Shown piece after piece: positions 33,153-41,198 of a stretch of DNA of 42,190 nt. Source of the DNA: Winogradskyella sp. (lineage in GTDB: Bacteria; Bacteroidota; Bacteroidia; Flavobacteriales; Flavobacteriaceae); assembly GCA_030149175.1 (NCBI GenBank), contig JASBSA010000112.1:1-42190 (forward strand), given 5' to 3'. The notes beneath the pieces are model-generated. The model was not told the DNA's origin. It made no database searches and saw only the letters and a list, made by a program, of their open reading frames with translations. Positions within the stretch are counted from its first letter, which is position 1. Every line of letters starts with the position of its first letter. Position numbers and translations under genes: made by a program.

Positions 33153-34544
33153 TTAGTACCCTAAAATATTCAGCAAATCTTCACTTTTTTGTTGTTCTGA
33201 GAAAACTTCGGTTGTTAATTTCCCATTATCATCGCGTTGAATTAGTATATGTTTTGGACTTGGGATTAAACAATGTTGCAGTCCTCCAAAACCTCCTATG
33301 GTCTCTTGATAAGCACCTGTGTTAAAGAAACCAATGTACAATGGTTTATCCTTATGATATTTTGGTAAATATATAGCATTAACATGCTGCTCACTGTTAT
33401 AATAATCATCACTATCACAGGTTAATCCACCAAGCAACACACGCTCGTAAGTATCTTGCCAGCGGTTTACAGGCAACATAATAAAGCGTTTGTTTATAGC
33501 CCAAGTATCGGGCAAAGTGGTAATGAACGATGAGTTAATCATATTCCATTTTTCACGATCGTTTTGTTGCTTTTGGTACAAGACTTCATAAATCGCACCT
33601 CCACTTTCTCCAACAGTAAAGCTTCCAAATTCAGTAAAAATGTGTGGTACATCTACATCCTCTAATTCGCAAACAGTCTTTATTTGGTTAACGATTTCAT
33701 CTACCATGTAGGCATAATCAAAATCAAAAGCCAATGAGTTTTTTATAGGAAAACCACCGCCAATATTTAAGCTATCTAATGTAGGGCAAACCTTTTTTAA
33801 TGATGTATAGACCTTAAGACACTTGGCTAGCTCGTTCCAATAATACGCATTGTCTCTGATACCAGTATTGATAAAGAAATGCAACATCTTTAGCTCTACT
33901 TGGTCGTTGTTCTGAATCTCGTTTTTGTAAAACGGCACAATGTTTTTGTAACCTATACCTAAACGCGATGTATAAAATTCGAACTTTGGCTCTTCTTCAG
34001 ATGCTATTCTAATACCTACTTTAAACTTGCCGTTAATTTCTTCGGTAAGCAAATCTAACTCCTCATAATTATCTATGATTGGTATGCAGTTTTGATGACC
34101 TCCATTAATTAAATCAGCAATATTGTTAATATATTTTTCGCGTTTAAATCCATTGCTAATCACAAAGGTTTTATCTGTAATTTTACCTTCCTTTTTTAGG
34201 CTATTCACAATATCGATATCAAAAGCCGAAGAGGTTTCTATGTGAATATTGTTCTTTAAGCCTTCATCTAAAACATGTTTAAAGTGCGAACTTTTTGTAC
34301 AGTAACAATAGTTGTATGTTGCTTTGTAATTGTGCTTAGCAAAAGCATCGGCAAACCATGTTTTGGCACGTTGAATGTTATTGGATATTTGAGGTAAATA
34401 GGTAAACTTTAAAGGTGCACCGTACTGCTCTATCAATTTCATAAGATCTATGCCATGAAATTGTAGCCTATTGTCCTCTAGATAAAATTCTTCTTGAGGA
34501 AAGTAAAAGGATTGATCGATAAGATCAATGTATTTTGTATTCAT
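33153..34544 (-). CDS. speA: Arginine decarboxylase, short PLP-dependent fold III type
   Basis: Decarboxylates arginine to agmatine. A 463-residue alanine racemase-like/fold III decarboxylase, shorter than the approximately 630-residue proteobacterial SpeA. PLP-lysine candidate is Lys84 in the stretch CYCTKSSHF. The phosphate-binding GGGFP lies near 267-271, the EFGSF segment near 310, and TCDSDDYY, carrying the catalytic Cys-Asp pair, near 394. Function as arginine rather than diaminopimelate or carboxynorspermidine decarboxylase is supported by the adjacent agmatinase. First gene of the polyamine operon; a possible -7 element TACCTTTA lies on the minus strand at 34579-34586 but with no clear -33 element. 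Confidence 0.88.
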   Translation of the reverse strand: MNTKYIDLIDQSFYFPQEEFYLEDNRLQFHGIDLMKLIEQYGAPLKFTYLPQISNNIQRAKTWFADAFAKHNYKATYNYCYCTKSSHFKHVLDEGLKNNIHIETSSAFDIDIVNSLKKEGKITDKTFVISNGFKREKYINNIADLINGGHQNCIPIIDNYEELDLLTEEINGKFKVGIRIASEEEPKFEFYTSRLGIGYKNIVPFYKNEIQNNDQVELKMLHFFINTGIRDNAYYWNELAKCLKVYTSLKKVCPTLDSLNIGGGFPIKNSLAFDFDYAYMVDEIVNQIKTVCELEDVDVPHIFTEFGSFTVGESGGAIYEVLYQKQQNDREKWNMINSSFITTLPDTWAINKRFIMLPVNRWQDTYERVLLGGLTCDSDDYYNSEQHVNAIYLPKYHKDKPLYIGFFNTGAYQETIGGFGGLQHCLIPSPKHILIQRDDNGKLTTEVFSEQQKSEDLLNILGY

Positions 34545-34994
34545 TTTGGTTTAATTCTCGGTTGTGTTTTCAGAAAAATAAAGGTATTAAGATATATTTG
34601 AAACTAGTGTTAATACAATATCAAATCTGAAATTGGTTTTGTGTAGTTGGTACAAAACCATAGATATGCTGGCTTGCAGCTATTAGAGAAACGGAAGTTA
34701 GCTTTAAATTTCGGATGCTTATCTTATAAGCTACTTTTGAATATGACTTCCTAATTTTCAAAAGCCCGAACGTAAAAACAGTTTTCAATGTGTTCAGCTA
34801 AATCTAGAGCCTGTTGTGTTAGTGCCTCTAAATTTTGTGGCAAATGTATGTTATTTTTTAATACGCAACACATTCTGTAGTTTTTTTTAAATTTATTGAT
34901 GTAAAATTTAGTCAACCAAATATTGCAATTGCTATAATCTCTCTAAAATACATTGCATTTTGCTAATTTTACCACAAACTATTTCAGGCGTTAT
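34545..34994. other. Hairpin-rich intergenic region between speA and the sulfotransferase gene
   Basis: This 450-bp stretch between divergent genes holds several inverted repeats and one tiny minus-strand frame. A 9-bp stem TGGTTTTGT/ACAAAACCA (34634-34642 with 34652-34660) is the clearest. GCTTAT/ATAAGC (34717-34722 with 34726-34731) and nested pairs GGAAGT/ACTTCC (34693-34698 with 34746-34751) add a possible larger fold. No transposase, tRNA or complete gene was seen. It may mark the edge of an accessory insertion or a remnant. Confidence 0.5.
34751..34873 (-). CDS. Possible 40-residue open frame (remnant or small protein)
   Basis: An ATG-to-TAG frame of 40 codons, with a plausible helix LPQNLEALTQQALDLAEHIEN and the ending FYVRAFEN. 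It lies between hairpins in the intergenic region upstream of speA. Not recognised. It could be the conserved end of a degraded gene or chance; the amphipathic helix pattern makes it worth recording. Confidence 0.25.
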   Translation of the reverse strand: MCCVLKNNIHLPQNLEALTQQALDLAEHIENCFYVRAFEN

Positions 34995-35759
34995 ATGATA
35001 AACAAATTAAAGTCTATTTACTCTAAACTATTGAGTTTTAAATACAGAACAAAAAATATAGTATTCGGAAACAAGGATTATCAAAAGTTTGTAGTGATTA
35101 GCACTTCAAGAACTGGATCAACTTTAGTAATGGCACTTCTAAACAACCACAAAAATGTGATTTGCGACGGTGAGTTATTTAAAAATTTAAATGGTAATAG
35201 CTGTAAATATGTATGGGATAATTTTTTTAACCACAAGCCAAAAAACACAAAACAGGTTGGTTTTAAACTTTTTTATTCTCATCCTAGAGATGATGATAAA
35301 ACTGTATGGGACATCATTCAGAATGATAAGAACATTAAAATCATACATCTAATGAGAAAAAACATTTTGAGAATATTTCTTTCTCAAAGGATTGGAATCA
35401 AAACAAAACGCTGGACAGAAAATGTAAACAGGCCGCATAATATTTCTTTAGAATCAAAAAAAGTAGATATTGACTTTCAAGAATGTGCAGATGCGTTTAA
35501 CAAAATCACTGATTACCAAAATAAAACAAAAGAAATGTTTAAAAATCATGACTATCTCGAAGTTTATTATGAAGATATAGTTGACAATAGAGAGTTTGAA
35601 TTAGACAGAATCTTTAGATTTTTAGATGTTGAAAAAATGGAAGTGACTGCTAACAATAAAAAGCAAAATCCCGAAAGTTTTGATGAATTGATTAACAATT
35701 ATACCGAATTGAAGAATAAATTCGCCAACACCAAATGGGAATATTTATTTGAGGATTAA
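34995..35759 (+). CDS. Sulfotransferase-like protein
   Basis: A 254-residue cytoplasmic protein of the P-loop sulfotransferase fold. The PAPS 5'-phosphosulfate loop is VVISTSRTGSTL (33-44) and the 3'-phosphate motif is HLMRKNILRIFLSQ (118-131, with Arg121 and Ser130). Such enzymes transfer sulfate from PAPS to sugars, lipids or other acceptors; the acceptor cannot be inferred. The ATG at 34995 is used because an upstream TTG (34953) adds a non-conserved leader. The gene has few obvious neighbours in function and looks more AT-rich than its flanks, suggesting an accessory or horizontally acquired gene. Confidence 0.78.
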   Translation: MINKLKSIYSKLLSFKYRTKNIVFGNKDYQKFVVISTSRTGSTLVMALLNNHKNVICDGELFKNLNGNSCKYVWDNFFNHKPKNTKQVGFKLFYSHPRDDDKTVWDIIQNDKNIKIIHLMRKNILRIFLSQRIGIKTKRWTENVNRPHNISLESKKVDIDFQECADAFNKITDYQNKTKEMFKNHDYLEVYYEDIVDNREFELDRIFRFLDVEKMEVTANNKKQNPESFDELINNYTELKNKFANTKWEYLFED

Positions 35760-35916
35760 TTTTTTAAAACCAAAAAGCGGTTGCATTGAAACTTTTAATA
35801 CATAAAACTCGCTAATCTAAATCACCACTTTACTCAACCAAAGGTATTAATAACTCAAGCGTATTTTATATCTTTAAACAAACGCATTAGCTTAGTGTAA
35901 ATAAAATATAGATATT

Positions 35917-36339
35917 ATGAACACACAAACGTTAACACAGGGAAAAACGCTCAAAACATTTGGTTTTGTAATCGTTTTTATGATGACTTTATTTACGGTA
36001 AACACTGCTTTTGGACAAACAACTGAAGCCGCTCAAGAACGAACCATCAAAGGATTAGTTTCTAATGAAGATGGTCCTTTACCAGGTGCTAATATTACAT
36101 TAGATGCTACCAGAGTTGGTGCTGTAACAGATAACGAGGGTAAGTTTACGTTTCCTAAAAAATTAAAAACTGGTGACGTTTTAGTCTTTAGTTATCTTGG
36201 CTATGTAACTCAAAAGGTAGCTATCACAGACAAAACCAGCTTTATTACGCTAGAGCTGACTCCAGATATGGTAGAGATGATAGGTGCCATTGACACTAAC
36301 AAACCTTACAAGTCTAAACGCAAAAAGAATAAATTGTAA
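35917..36339 (+). CDS. Exported carboxypeptidase-like regulatory domain protein
   Basis: A 140-residue protein with an N-terminal signal peptide (cleavage near FGQ, about residue 33). The mature region is a single carboxypeptidase-regulatory-like beta-sandwich: IKGLVSNEDGPLPGANITL, then GAVTDNEGKFTF and LVFSYLGYVTQKV. This domain usually forms the N-terminus of SusC-type receptors; here it stands alone with a basic C-terminal tail (KSKRKKNK). It is three bases upstream of a transglutaminase-like gene, suggesting a pair exported to the periplasm or surface. A weak TATCTTTA element lies at 35869-35876 without a good -33 partner. Confidence 0.8.
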   Translation: MNTQTLTQGKTLKTFGFVIVFMMTLFTVNTAFGQTTEAAQERTIKGLVSNEDGPLPGANITLDATRVGAVTDNEGKFTFPKKLKTGDVLVFSYLGYVTQKVAITDKTSFITLELTPDMVEMIGAIDTNKPYKSKRKKNKL

Positions 36340-36342
36340 GCT

Positions 36343-37362
36343 TTGCGAAGATTATTTTCAATACTACTGCTCTTTCTAAGTTTAAAAAGTGTTGATGCTC
36401 AAATTGTAGATTTTAACCACCTAAACTTTAAAAAAGCTGATAGTATTGCTTTAGCCTTAAAGGGAGAATCTCTTACAAATCTACCTGAACTTTCTTATAA
36501 GTTAACCAACCAGCTCACAACAGAGGCAGAACGGTTTAGAGCAATTTACAGATGGGTTTGCGATAATATCGCTAACGACTACACGCTTTACCTAAAAAAC
36601 GATAGACAAAGACGACGTTTTAAAGACGACAGCCTAAAGTTTTCTGCTTGGAATACAAAATTTAGATCCGAGCTCTTTGGCACATTGCTTAAGAAAAAAC
36701 GAACTATCTGTACGGGCTATGCCTACTTGGTTAAAACCCTATCAGACTTTGCCGATCTTGAGTGCGAGATTGTACAAGGTTTTGGGCGAGTTAGCACTAC
36801 AAATGTTGAAACCTTGGATTTGCCCAACCATTCATGGAATGCTGTAAAACTCAAAAATAAATGGTATCTCTGCGACCCAACTTGGGCAAGCGGTATTCCT
36901 AACCCAACTACTAATAGATTTAGATTTCAGTATAATGATGGTTTCTTTTTGGCAAATCCTAAATTATTTGCTGTAAATCATTTCCCTATTGACAGACGCT
37001 GGTGGCTATTAGATGATGAAGATATCCCTTCATTTGAAACTTTCTTGAAATCACCAGTACTATACGGTAATGCCTACAAAAATCTTGAAAATCATTATGA
37101 GCCTCAGCAAATGCATCACACTATTAAACCTTATAAAACATTAGCTTTCAACTATCTGTTAAAAAAGACCATTCAGCCAGAACAAGTAAAACTTGGTTTT
37201 GATAACGGTTTTAGTGAGTGGAAAGAACAACCTACTTCAATTTCTATTAAGGATAAATCTCTTGAGTTTGAACATCAGTTTAACCAAACTGGTTTTTATG
37301 ATGTACACTTATATATTGACAATGATTTAATTTCTACTTACACTGTAGAAGTTAAAAAGTAA
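36343..37362 (+). CDS. Exported transglutaminase-like protein
   Basis: A 339-residue secreted protein. The TTG at 36343, three bases after the preceding stop, gives a good signal peptide (1-20, cleaved at DAQ) and no ATG is available nearby. The cysteine protease-like triad is present: Cys123 in RTICTGYA, His163 in NHSWNAVK and Asp178 in LCDPTW. The C-terminal third looks like a beta-rich accessory domain. Families of this type (KIN/Tgl-like) cross-link or cleave proteins or peptidoglycan peptides; the target is unknown. Stop adjoins the stop of the convergent pseudouridine synthase-like gene. Confidence 0.85.
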   Translation: MRRLFSILLLFLSLKSVDAQIVDFNHLNFKKADSIALALKGESLTNLPELSYKLTNQLTTEAERFRAIYRWVCDNIANDYTLYLKNDRQRRRFKDDSLKFSAWNTKFRSELFGTLLKKKRTICTGYAYLVKTLSDFADLECEIVQGFGRVSTTNVETLDLPNHSWNAVKLKNKWYLCDPTWASGIPNPTTNRFRFQYNDGFFLANPKLFAVNHFPIDRRWWLLDDEDIPSFETFLKSPVLYGNAYKNLENHYEPQQMHHTIKPYKTLAFNYLLKKTIQPEQVKLGFDNGFSEWKEQPTSISIKDKSLEFEHQFNQTGFYDVHLYIDNDLISTYTVEVKK

Positions 37363-38220
37363 TTAAAGCATCTTTAAGGTGTTTATTTCCTGCTCTGTAA
37401 GATGCTTCCAATGACCTCTCGGAATGTCTTTTTTTGTTAAATGACCGATAGCCACACAGTCTATCTTAACCAAGTCGTATTTAAAGGTCTCAAAAATGGT
37501 TCTTAGGATTGAGTTTCCTGTGTTTTTTATTTTTATACCTATATTATTCTTTGGTTCACCTTCAATGTAGCTAATCTCTTCAACCGTGATTAAATTACCA
37601 TCTACATTAAAACCTTCTTGAATCTTCTTTAAATCCTCATACTTTAGATTTCTATCTAATTCTACCTGAAACAATCGTGCAACACCATTTTTAGAATTAG
37701 TGAACTTCTGTACTACTTTATCATCATTAGTAAATAGTAAAAGACCAAGCGAATTTCTACCCAAACGACCAATGGGTCTTATATTAGCATTAGTTGCGTT
37801 TGCTACCAAATCCATAACCGTTCTACCTTTGCCCTCTGCAGTAGTTGTGGCAAAACCTTTTGGCTTGTTTAGTAGCACGTATACTTTTGGCTCTGGTGCA
37901 ATACGTTGACCGTCAAAGCGTACATCATCTGTACGTTTTACTTTGTATCCCATTTCAGTCACAACCTTTCCGTTAACAGTTACTAAGCCTATGGCTATGT
38001 TTTCATCCGCTTCTCTACGTGAACATATACCAGAATTGGCAATGTATTTGTTTAAGCGAATCTCATCTGGATTTGATGATGCTTTTAGTTTAGATTTCTT
38101 TTTGAAAGGAGCATTACCTCTAGCAAAACTTTTTGATTTGCTGTTAGCTTGTCCTCTTCCCGAAGTTTTTCCTCTTCCTTTGCTATCTTGATGTCTGCTC
38201 ATATTAAATTCATTTTTCAT
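37363..38220 (-). CDS. RsuA/RluB-family pseudouridine synthase-like protein, catalytic Asp missing
   Basis: A 285-residue protein with a disordered basic Gly/Ser/Lys-rich N-terminus (1-52), an S4 RNA-binding domain (about 53-110, RLNKYIANSGICSRREAD) and a pseudouridine synthase catalytic domain. The catalytic motif should read GRLD followed by TGLLLFTND. Here it is GRLGRNSLGLLLFTND, so the universally required Asp is Gly154 (codon GGT, checked on the minus strand). The usual Tyr of the next motif is Phe184 (LFQVEL). Family members modify uridine in ribosomal RNA; this one may bind RNA without catalysis, unless the active residue is supplied elsewhere. It is followed by the nitrilase gene upstream in position. 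Confidence 0.85.
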   Translation of the reverse strand: MKNEFNMSRHQDSKGRGKTSGRGQANSKSKSFARGNAPFKKKSKLKASSNPDEIRLNKYIANSGICSRREADENIAIGLVTVNGKVVTEMGYKVKRTDDVRFDGQRIAPEPKVYVLLNKPKGFATTTAEGKGRTVMDLVANATNANIRPIGRLGRNSLGLLLFTNDDKVVQKFTNSKNGVARLFQVELDRNLKYEDLKKIQEGFNVDGNLITVEEISYIEGEPKNNIGIKIKNTGNSILRTIFETFKYDLVKIDCVAIGHLTKKDIPRGHWKHLTEQEINTLKML

Positions 38221-38275
38221 CTAGGCGAACGCTTTGATGAATTTGATGCAAAGGTATAACAATAGTTAATACCAA

Positions 38276-39223
38276 CTACTTTATTTCTACAGTTGTTTGT
38301 CGGTCTCTATTGACAATTAACTTAGTAACATCTGGTCTTGAATAATGGCCAACAGGATCAAAATTTTGACGTTCTTCCAACACACGATTAAAGTCTATTG
38401 TCTGAATAATTAAACCTTCCTTGTTTAAAACAGGCTCTACTAACCACTCACCATCTGGACCTGCGATGCAACTTCCACCATTTGCTAACGTTTCTGGTGC
38501 GTTTTTTAGAATTTCATCTAAATAGGGTGTATCCTTTGGAAAGTCTGAACGTGTCATTAAACTAGACACCGACACTACATACGACCTAGACTCTCTAGCA
38601 ATAAATTTTGTGATATCCTTGGTATTGTGTTCACTTCCTGGCCAAACTGCAATATGTAGATTTTCTCCTTGACCATAGAGTGCAGTTCTTGGCAACGGCA
38701 TCCAGTTTTCCCAACAGTTTAATCCTCCAACTGTAAATGTTCTAAGCGGATGAACTTGCAGACCATTTCCATCTCCTGGAGACCACGTTAAACGCTCATC
38801 ATAGGTTGGTTGTAGTTTTCTATGGGTAGATTTTATTTCACCTGTTTCATTTATATAGACCAAGGATGCGTATATACTATGGCCTCCTCTATCTAAAGGT
38901 CGTTCCACTATACCAAGATAAATAGCCATATTATATTTTTTAGCTAACTGACATACGCTATCCAATTCACCTTTCTCAATACTAATAGAATTATTTACAT
39001 AGTGTGCATGTAACTCCTTATTGAGATTAGTATTCCATTCTGCTCCACCTGTTAATGCCAGCCAAAAGGGATAACCAGGAAGTAATGCTTCACCAAAAAC
39101 AATAAGTTCACAGCCTTCTTCTGCAGCGTCATTTATAGACGATTCAATCTTTTTTAGAGTTGCACTTTTATCTAACCATACCGGAGAGATTTGTGCCATA
39201 GCAATCTTTAATAGAGTATTCAT
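38276..39223 (-). CDS. Nitrilase-type carbon-nitrogen hydrolase
   Basis: A 315-residue enzyme with the Glu-Lys-Cys triad: Glu45 in VFGEALLPGYP, Lys136 in HRKLQPTY and Cys170 in GLNCWENWMP. The CWEN form and the PGYPFW segment after Glu45 are typical of true nitrilases (nitrile to carboxylate) rather than amidases or carbamoyl hydrolases. The genuine substrate may be a natural nitrile such as an indole or beta-cyano compound, but is unknown. It lies directly after the UbiA gene with no gap, which may reflect only operon packing. Confidence 0.87.
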   Translation of the reverse strand: MNTLLKIAMAQISPVWLDKSATLKKIESSINDAAEEGCELIVFGEALLPGYPFWLALTGGAEWNTNLNKELHAHYVNNSISIEKGELDSVCQLAKKYNMAIYLGIVERPLDRGGHSIYASLVYINETGEIKSTHRKLQPTYDERLTWSPGDGNGLQVHPLRTFTVGGLNCWENWMPLPRTALYGQGENLHIAVWPGSEHNTKDITKFIARESRSYVVSVSSLMTRSDFPKDTPYLDEILKNAPETLANGGSCIAGPDGEWLVEPVLNKEGLIIQTIDFNRVLEERQNFDPVGHYSRPDVTKLIVNRDRQTTVEIK

Positions 39224-40126
39224 TTATAAACGATTTAATACCACTGAAACATCAATTAGTAATATTGAAAATACACCAGCAACTATTATAAACTTTAAAA
39301 TATTATGAAGTATTAAATAGTGGGTTTTCTTGTTCGATCTCCATAGAATGAGCAGAAAAAGTATAAGTAATAGTGCACTGGCATAAAAAAAATAGTACAT
39401 GTACCCTATTTTAAAAAATAAAATGAGAATAACACCAGAAGCTATTGTTAATAGCGCTAAAATTGTTAGCATTACTTTAGAGGTTCTTTCTCCATAAACT
39501 ACAGGAACTGTTTTGTAATCTAAAGCTAAATCACCTCTAATATTCTCTAAATCTTTTGTGAGTTCTCGCATAGATACCAACAAGAATAAGAATATAGCAT
39601 GAGCAAAAATGGCTAATTCAAAATTTCTGTAATAAATGAATATGGCAAAAAATGGTGTTACCGTTAGTATAGCAGATACCAAATTGCCTGTCATTGGTTG
39701 TTTTTTGAATTTATGCGAGTATAACCAAATGGCAAAAATGTAAAGCGCAAAAAAAATAACTGCCCTAAAGGATACGTAACTGGCAAAAACAACAGCTAGA
39801 AAATTCAATACAAAGTAAAATGACAACTTTGTGTTTTGACTTACCAAACGGTCTAACATGGTCTTTCTAGGTCTATTGATTAAATCTTTTTCAGAGTCAT
39901 AAAAGTTATTAATGATATAACCTGCAGCAATAGTTGCTGATGATGCTAAAACCAACATAAGCAAATTAACATCAAACAATACTTCTTTTAAAGGCTTATC
40001 GTGTGCAAAAATGTAAATAGATGCTAAATACTGTGCTATAACTACAACCAAAATATTGTAACCACGCACTACCGAAAACAGACTAAAAAATTTTAAGAGG
40101 ATATGTTTCTGTCTTCTAGTTAGCAT
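39224..40126 (-). CDS. UbiA-type prenyltransferase (geranylgeranylglycerol-phosphate type)
   Basis: A 300-residue integral membrane prenyltransferase with about eight membrane segments. The first Asp-rich motif is NNFYDSEKD (73-81) and the second is the RELTKDLENIRGD stretch (186-198), coordinating magnesium and the prenyl diphosphate. Flavobacterial proteins of this type are usually annotated as geranylgeranylglycerol-phosphate geranylgeranyltransferase, an enzyme of archaeal-type ether lipids; a quinone or other prenyl acceptor is also possible. The mevalonate kinase and decarboxylase genes upstream supply isoprenoid precursor. A terminator hairpin precedes it at 40143-40171, so it may have its own expression level. 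Confidence 0.85.
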   Translation of the reverse strand: MLTRRQKHILLKFFSLFSVVRGYNILVVVIAQYLASIYIFAHDKPLKEVLFDVNLLMLVLASSATIAAGYIINNFYDSEKDLINRPRKTMLDRLVSQNTKLSFYFVLNFLAVVFASYVSFRAVIFFALYIFAIWLYSHKFKKQPMTGNLVSAILTVTPFFAIFIYYRNFELAIFAHAIFLFLLVSMRELTKDLENIRGDLALDYKTVPVVYGERTSKVMLTILALLTIASGVILILFFKIGYMYYFFYASALLLILFLLILWRSNKKTHYLILHNILKFIIVAGVFSILLIDVSVVLNRL

Positions 40127-40142
40127 AAACTATAATTAAAAA

Positions 40143-40171
40143 ACCTCACAAATTACTAGAATCTGTGAGGT
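40143..40171 (-). terminator. Intrinsic terminator after the mevalonate kinase gene
   Basis: ACCTCACA (40143-40150) pairs with TGTGAGGT (40164-40171) around a 13-base loop. On the minus strand the hairpin is followed by a TTTTTT run (complement of 40137-40142), as expected for termination between the kinase gene and the UbiA gene. Confidence 0.75.
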
Positions 40172-40192
40172 CTAAATGTAATATTTTTAGTT

Positions 40193-41122
40193 CTAAAAGT
40201 TGTAAACAACTTCTAATTTCTGACCTTTTAAGGCTTCTTTGGCTTTCTCAATATCTTCGGCAAAACCTAAAATATAGCCACCACCACCAGAGCCGCAAAG
40301 TTTTAAGTAATAGTCATTGGTTTCAATACCCTTTTTCCACAACTCATGAAATTGGTTTGGTATCATAGGTTTAAAGTTATTCAATACAATTTTAGAAAGT
40401 TGTTTTGTGTTTCTAAAAAGAGATTTAATATCACCTTTAAGGAAATCGTCAACACAAGCATCAGTATGTTTTATAAATTGCTCTTTTAACATACTACGGA
40501 ATCCTTCGTTCTTCATATTTTCCATAAAAATGCTAACCATTGGTGCCGTTTCGCCAACTATACCACTATCTAATAAAAAGACCGCACCTTTTCCTTCTGT
40601 ACTTTGAGATGGTATCCCTGTAGCCTCTATATTATCTTTAGAGTTGATTAATATTGGAAGGCTTAAGTAACTATTTAAAGGATCTAACCCAGAAGATTTA
40701 CCATGAAAAAACGATTCCATTTCAGAGAAAATAGCTTTTAGCTTTAATAGCTTTTCTCGAGTTAAGTTTTCTAAAACAGTAATCTTTTCTTTAGCATACT
40801 TATCATAAATTGCTGCAACCAATGCTCCACTACTTCCTACACCATACCCTTGCGGTATAGACGAATCGAAGTACATACCAGCTTCAACATCTTCCTTTAA
40901 TTTATCTATCTCAAAAGAGACTAAATCTTTGTCTAAACTTTTTAAATAAGACGCAAAACGTTTTAAACTTTCGTTAGATTTTATAGCCTCTTCAGATGGG
41001 TTTTTATCAACCTTTAGAGCTCCATTATAAAAATTATAGGGTATAGATAAACCCTTAGAATCTTTAATGATTCCGTACTCTCCGAAGAGCAAAATTTTTG
41101 AATAGAAAAGGGGTCCTTTCAT
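40193..41122 (-). CDS. Mevalonate kinase-like GHMP kinase
   Basis: A 309-residue GHMP-family kinase. The ATP-binding motif PQGYGVGSSGALVA is at 90-103, the N-terminal KILLFGEYG (9-17) gives the first strand, HGKSSGLDPLNSY in the middle carries the catalytic Asp, and KLCGSGGGGYILGF near 279-292 is the C-terminal GHMP motif. Together with the downstream UbiA gene and the upstream decarboxylase gene it belongs to the mevalonate pathway, where mevalonate is phosphorylated on the way to isopentenyl diphosphate. Assignment as mevalonate rather than phosphomevalonate kinase is from context. Confidence 0.85.
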   Translation of the reverse strand: MKGPLFYSKILLFGEYGIIKDSKGLSIPYNFYNGALKVDKNPSEEAIKSNESLKRFASYLKSLDKDLVSFEIDKLKEDVEAGMYFDSSIPQGYGVGSSGALVAAIYDKYAKEKITVLENLTREKLLKLKAIFSEMESFFHGKSSGLDPLNSYLSLPILINSKDNIEATGIPSQSTEGKGAVFLLDSGIVGETAPMVSIFMENMKNEGFRSMLKEQFIKHTDACVDDFLKGDIKSLFRNTKQLSKIVLNNFKPMIPNQFHELWKKGIETNDYYLKLCGSGGGGYILGFAEDIEKAKEALKGQKLEVVYNF

Positions 41123-41198
41123 CGTGTTTTAAACAATTTCTTAATACAAATATACGGATAAATCCGCTATATAGTTTGCATTCAAGGCGTAAGCAATG

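Noticed and set aside
34579-34586. TACCTTTA on the minus strand upstream of speA as a promoter
   Set aside because: No TTG at the expected 19-20 base spacing, so it is mentioned only in the gene entry.
34653-34731. tRNA or attachment site at the hairpins upstream of speA
   Set aside because: Stems do not form a cloverleaf and no integrase gene or direct repeat was seen.
35869-35876. TATCTTTA upstream of the carboxypeptidase-regulatory-like gene as a promoter
   Set aside because: No -33 TTG at a suitable distance.
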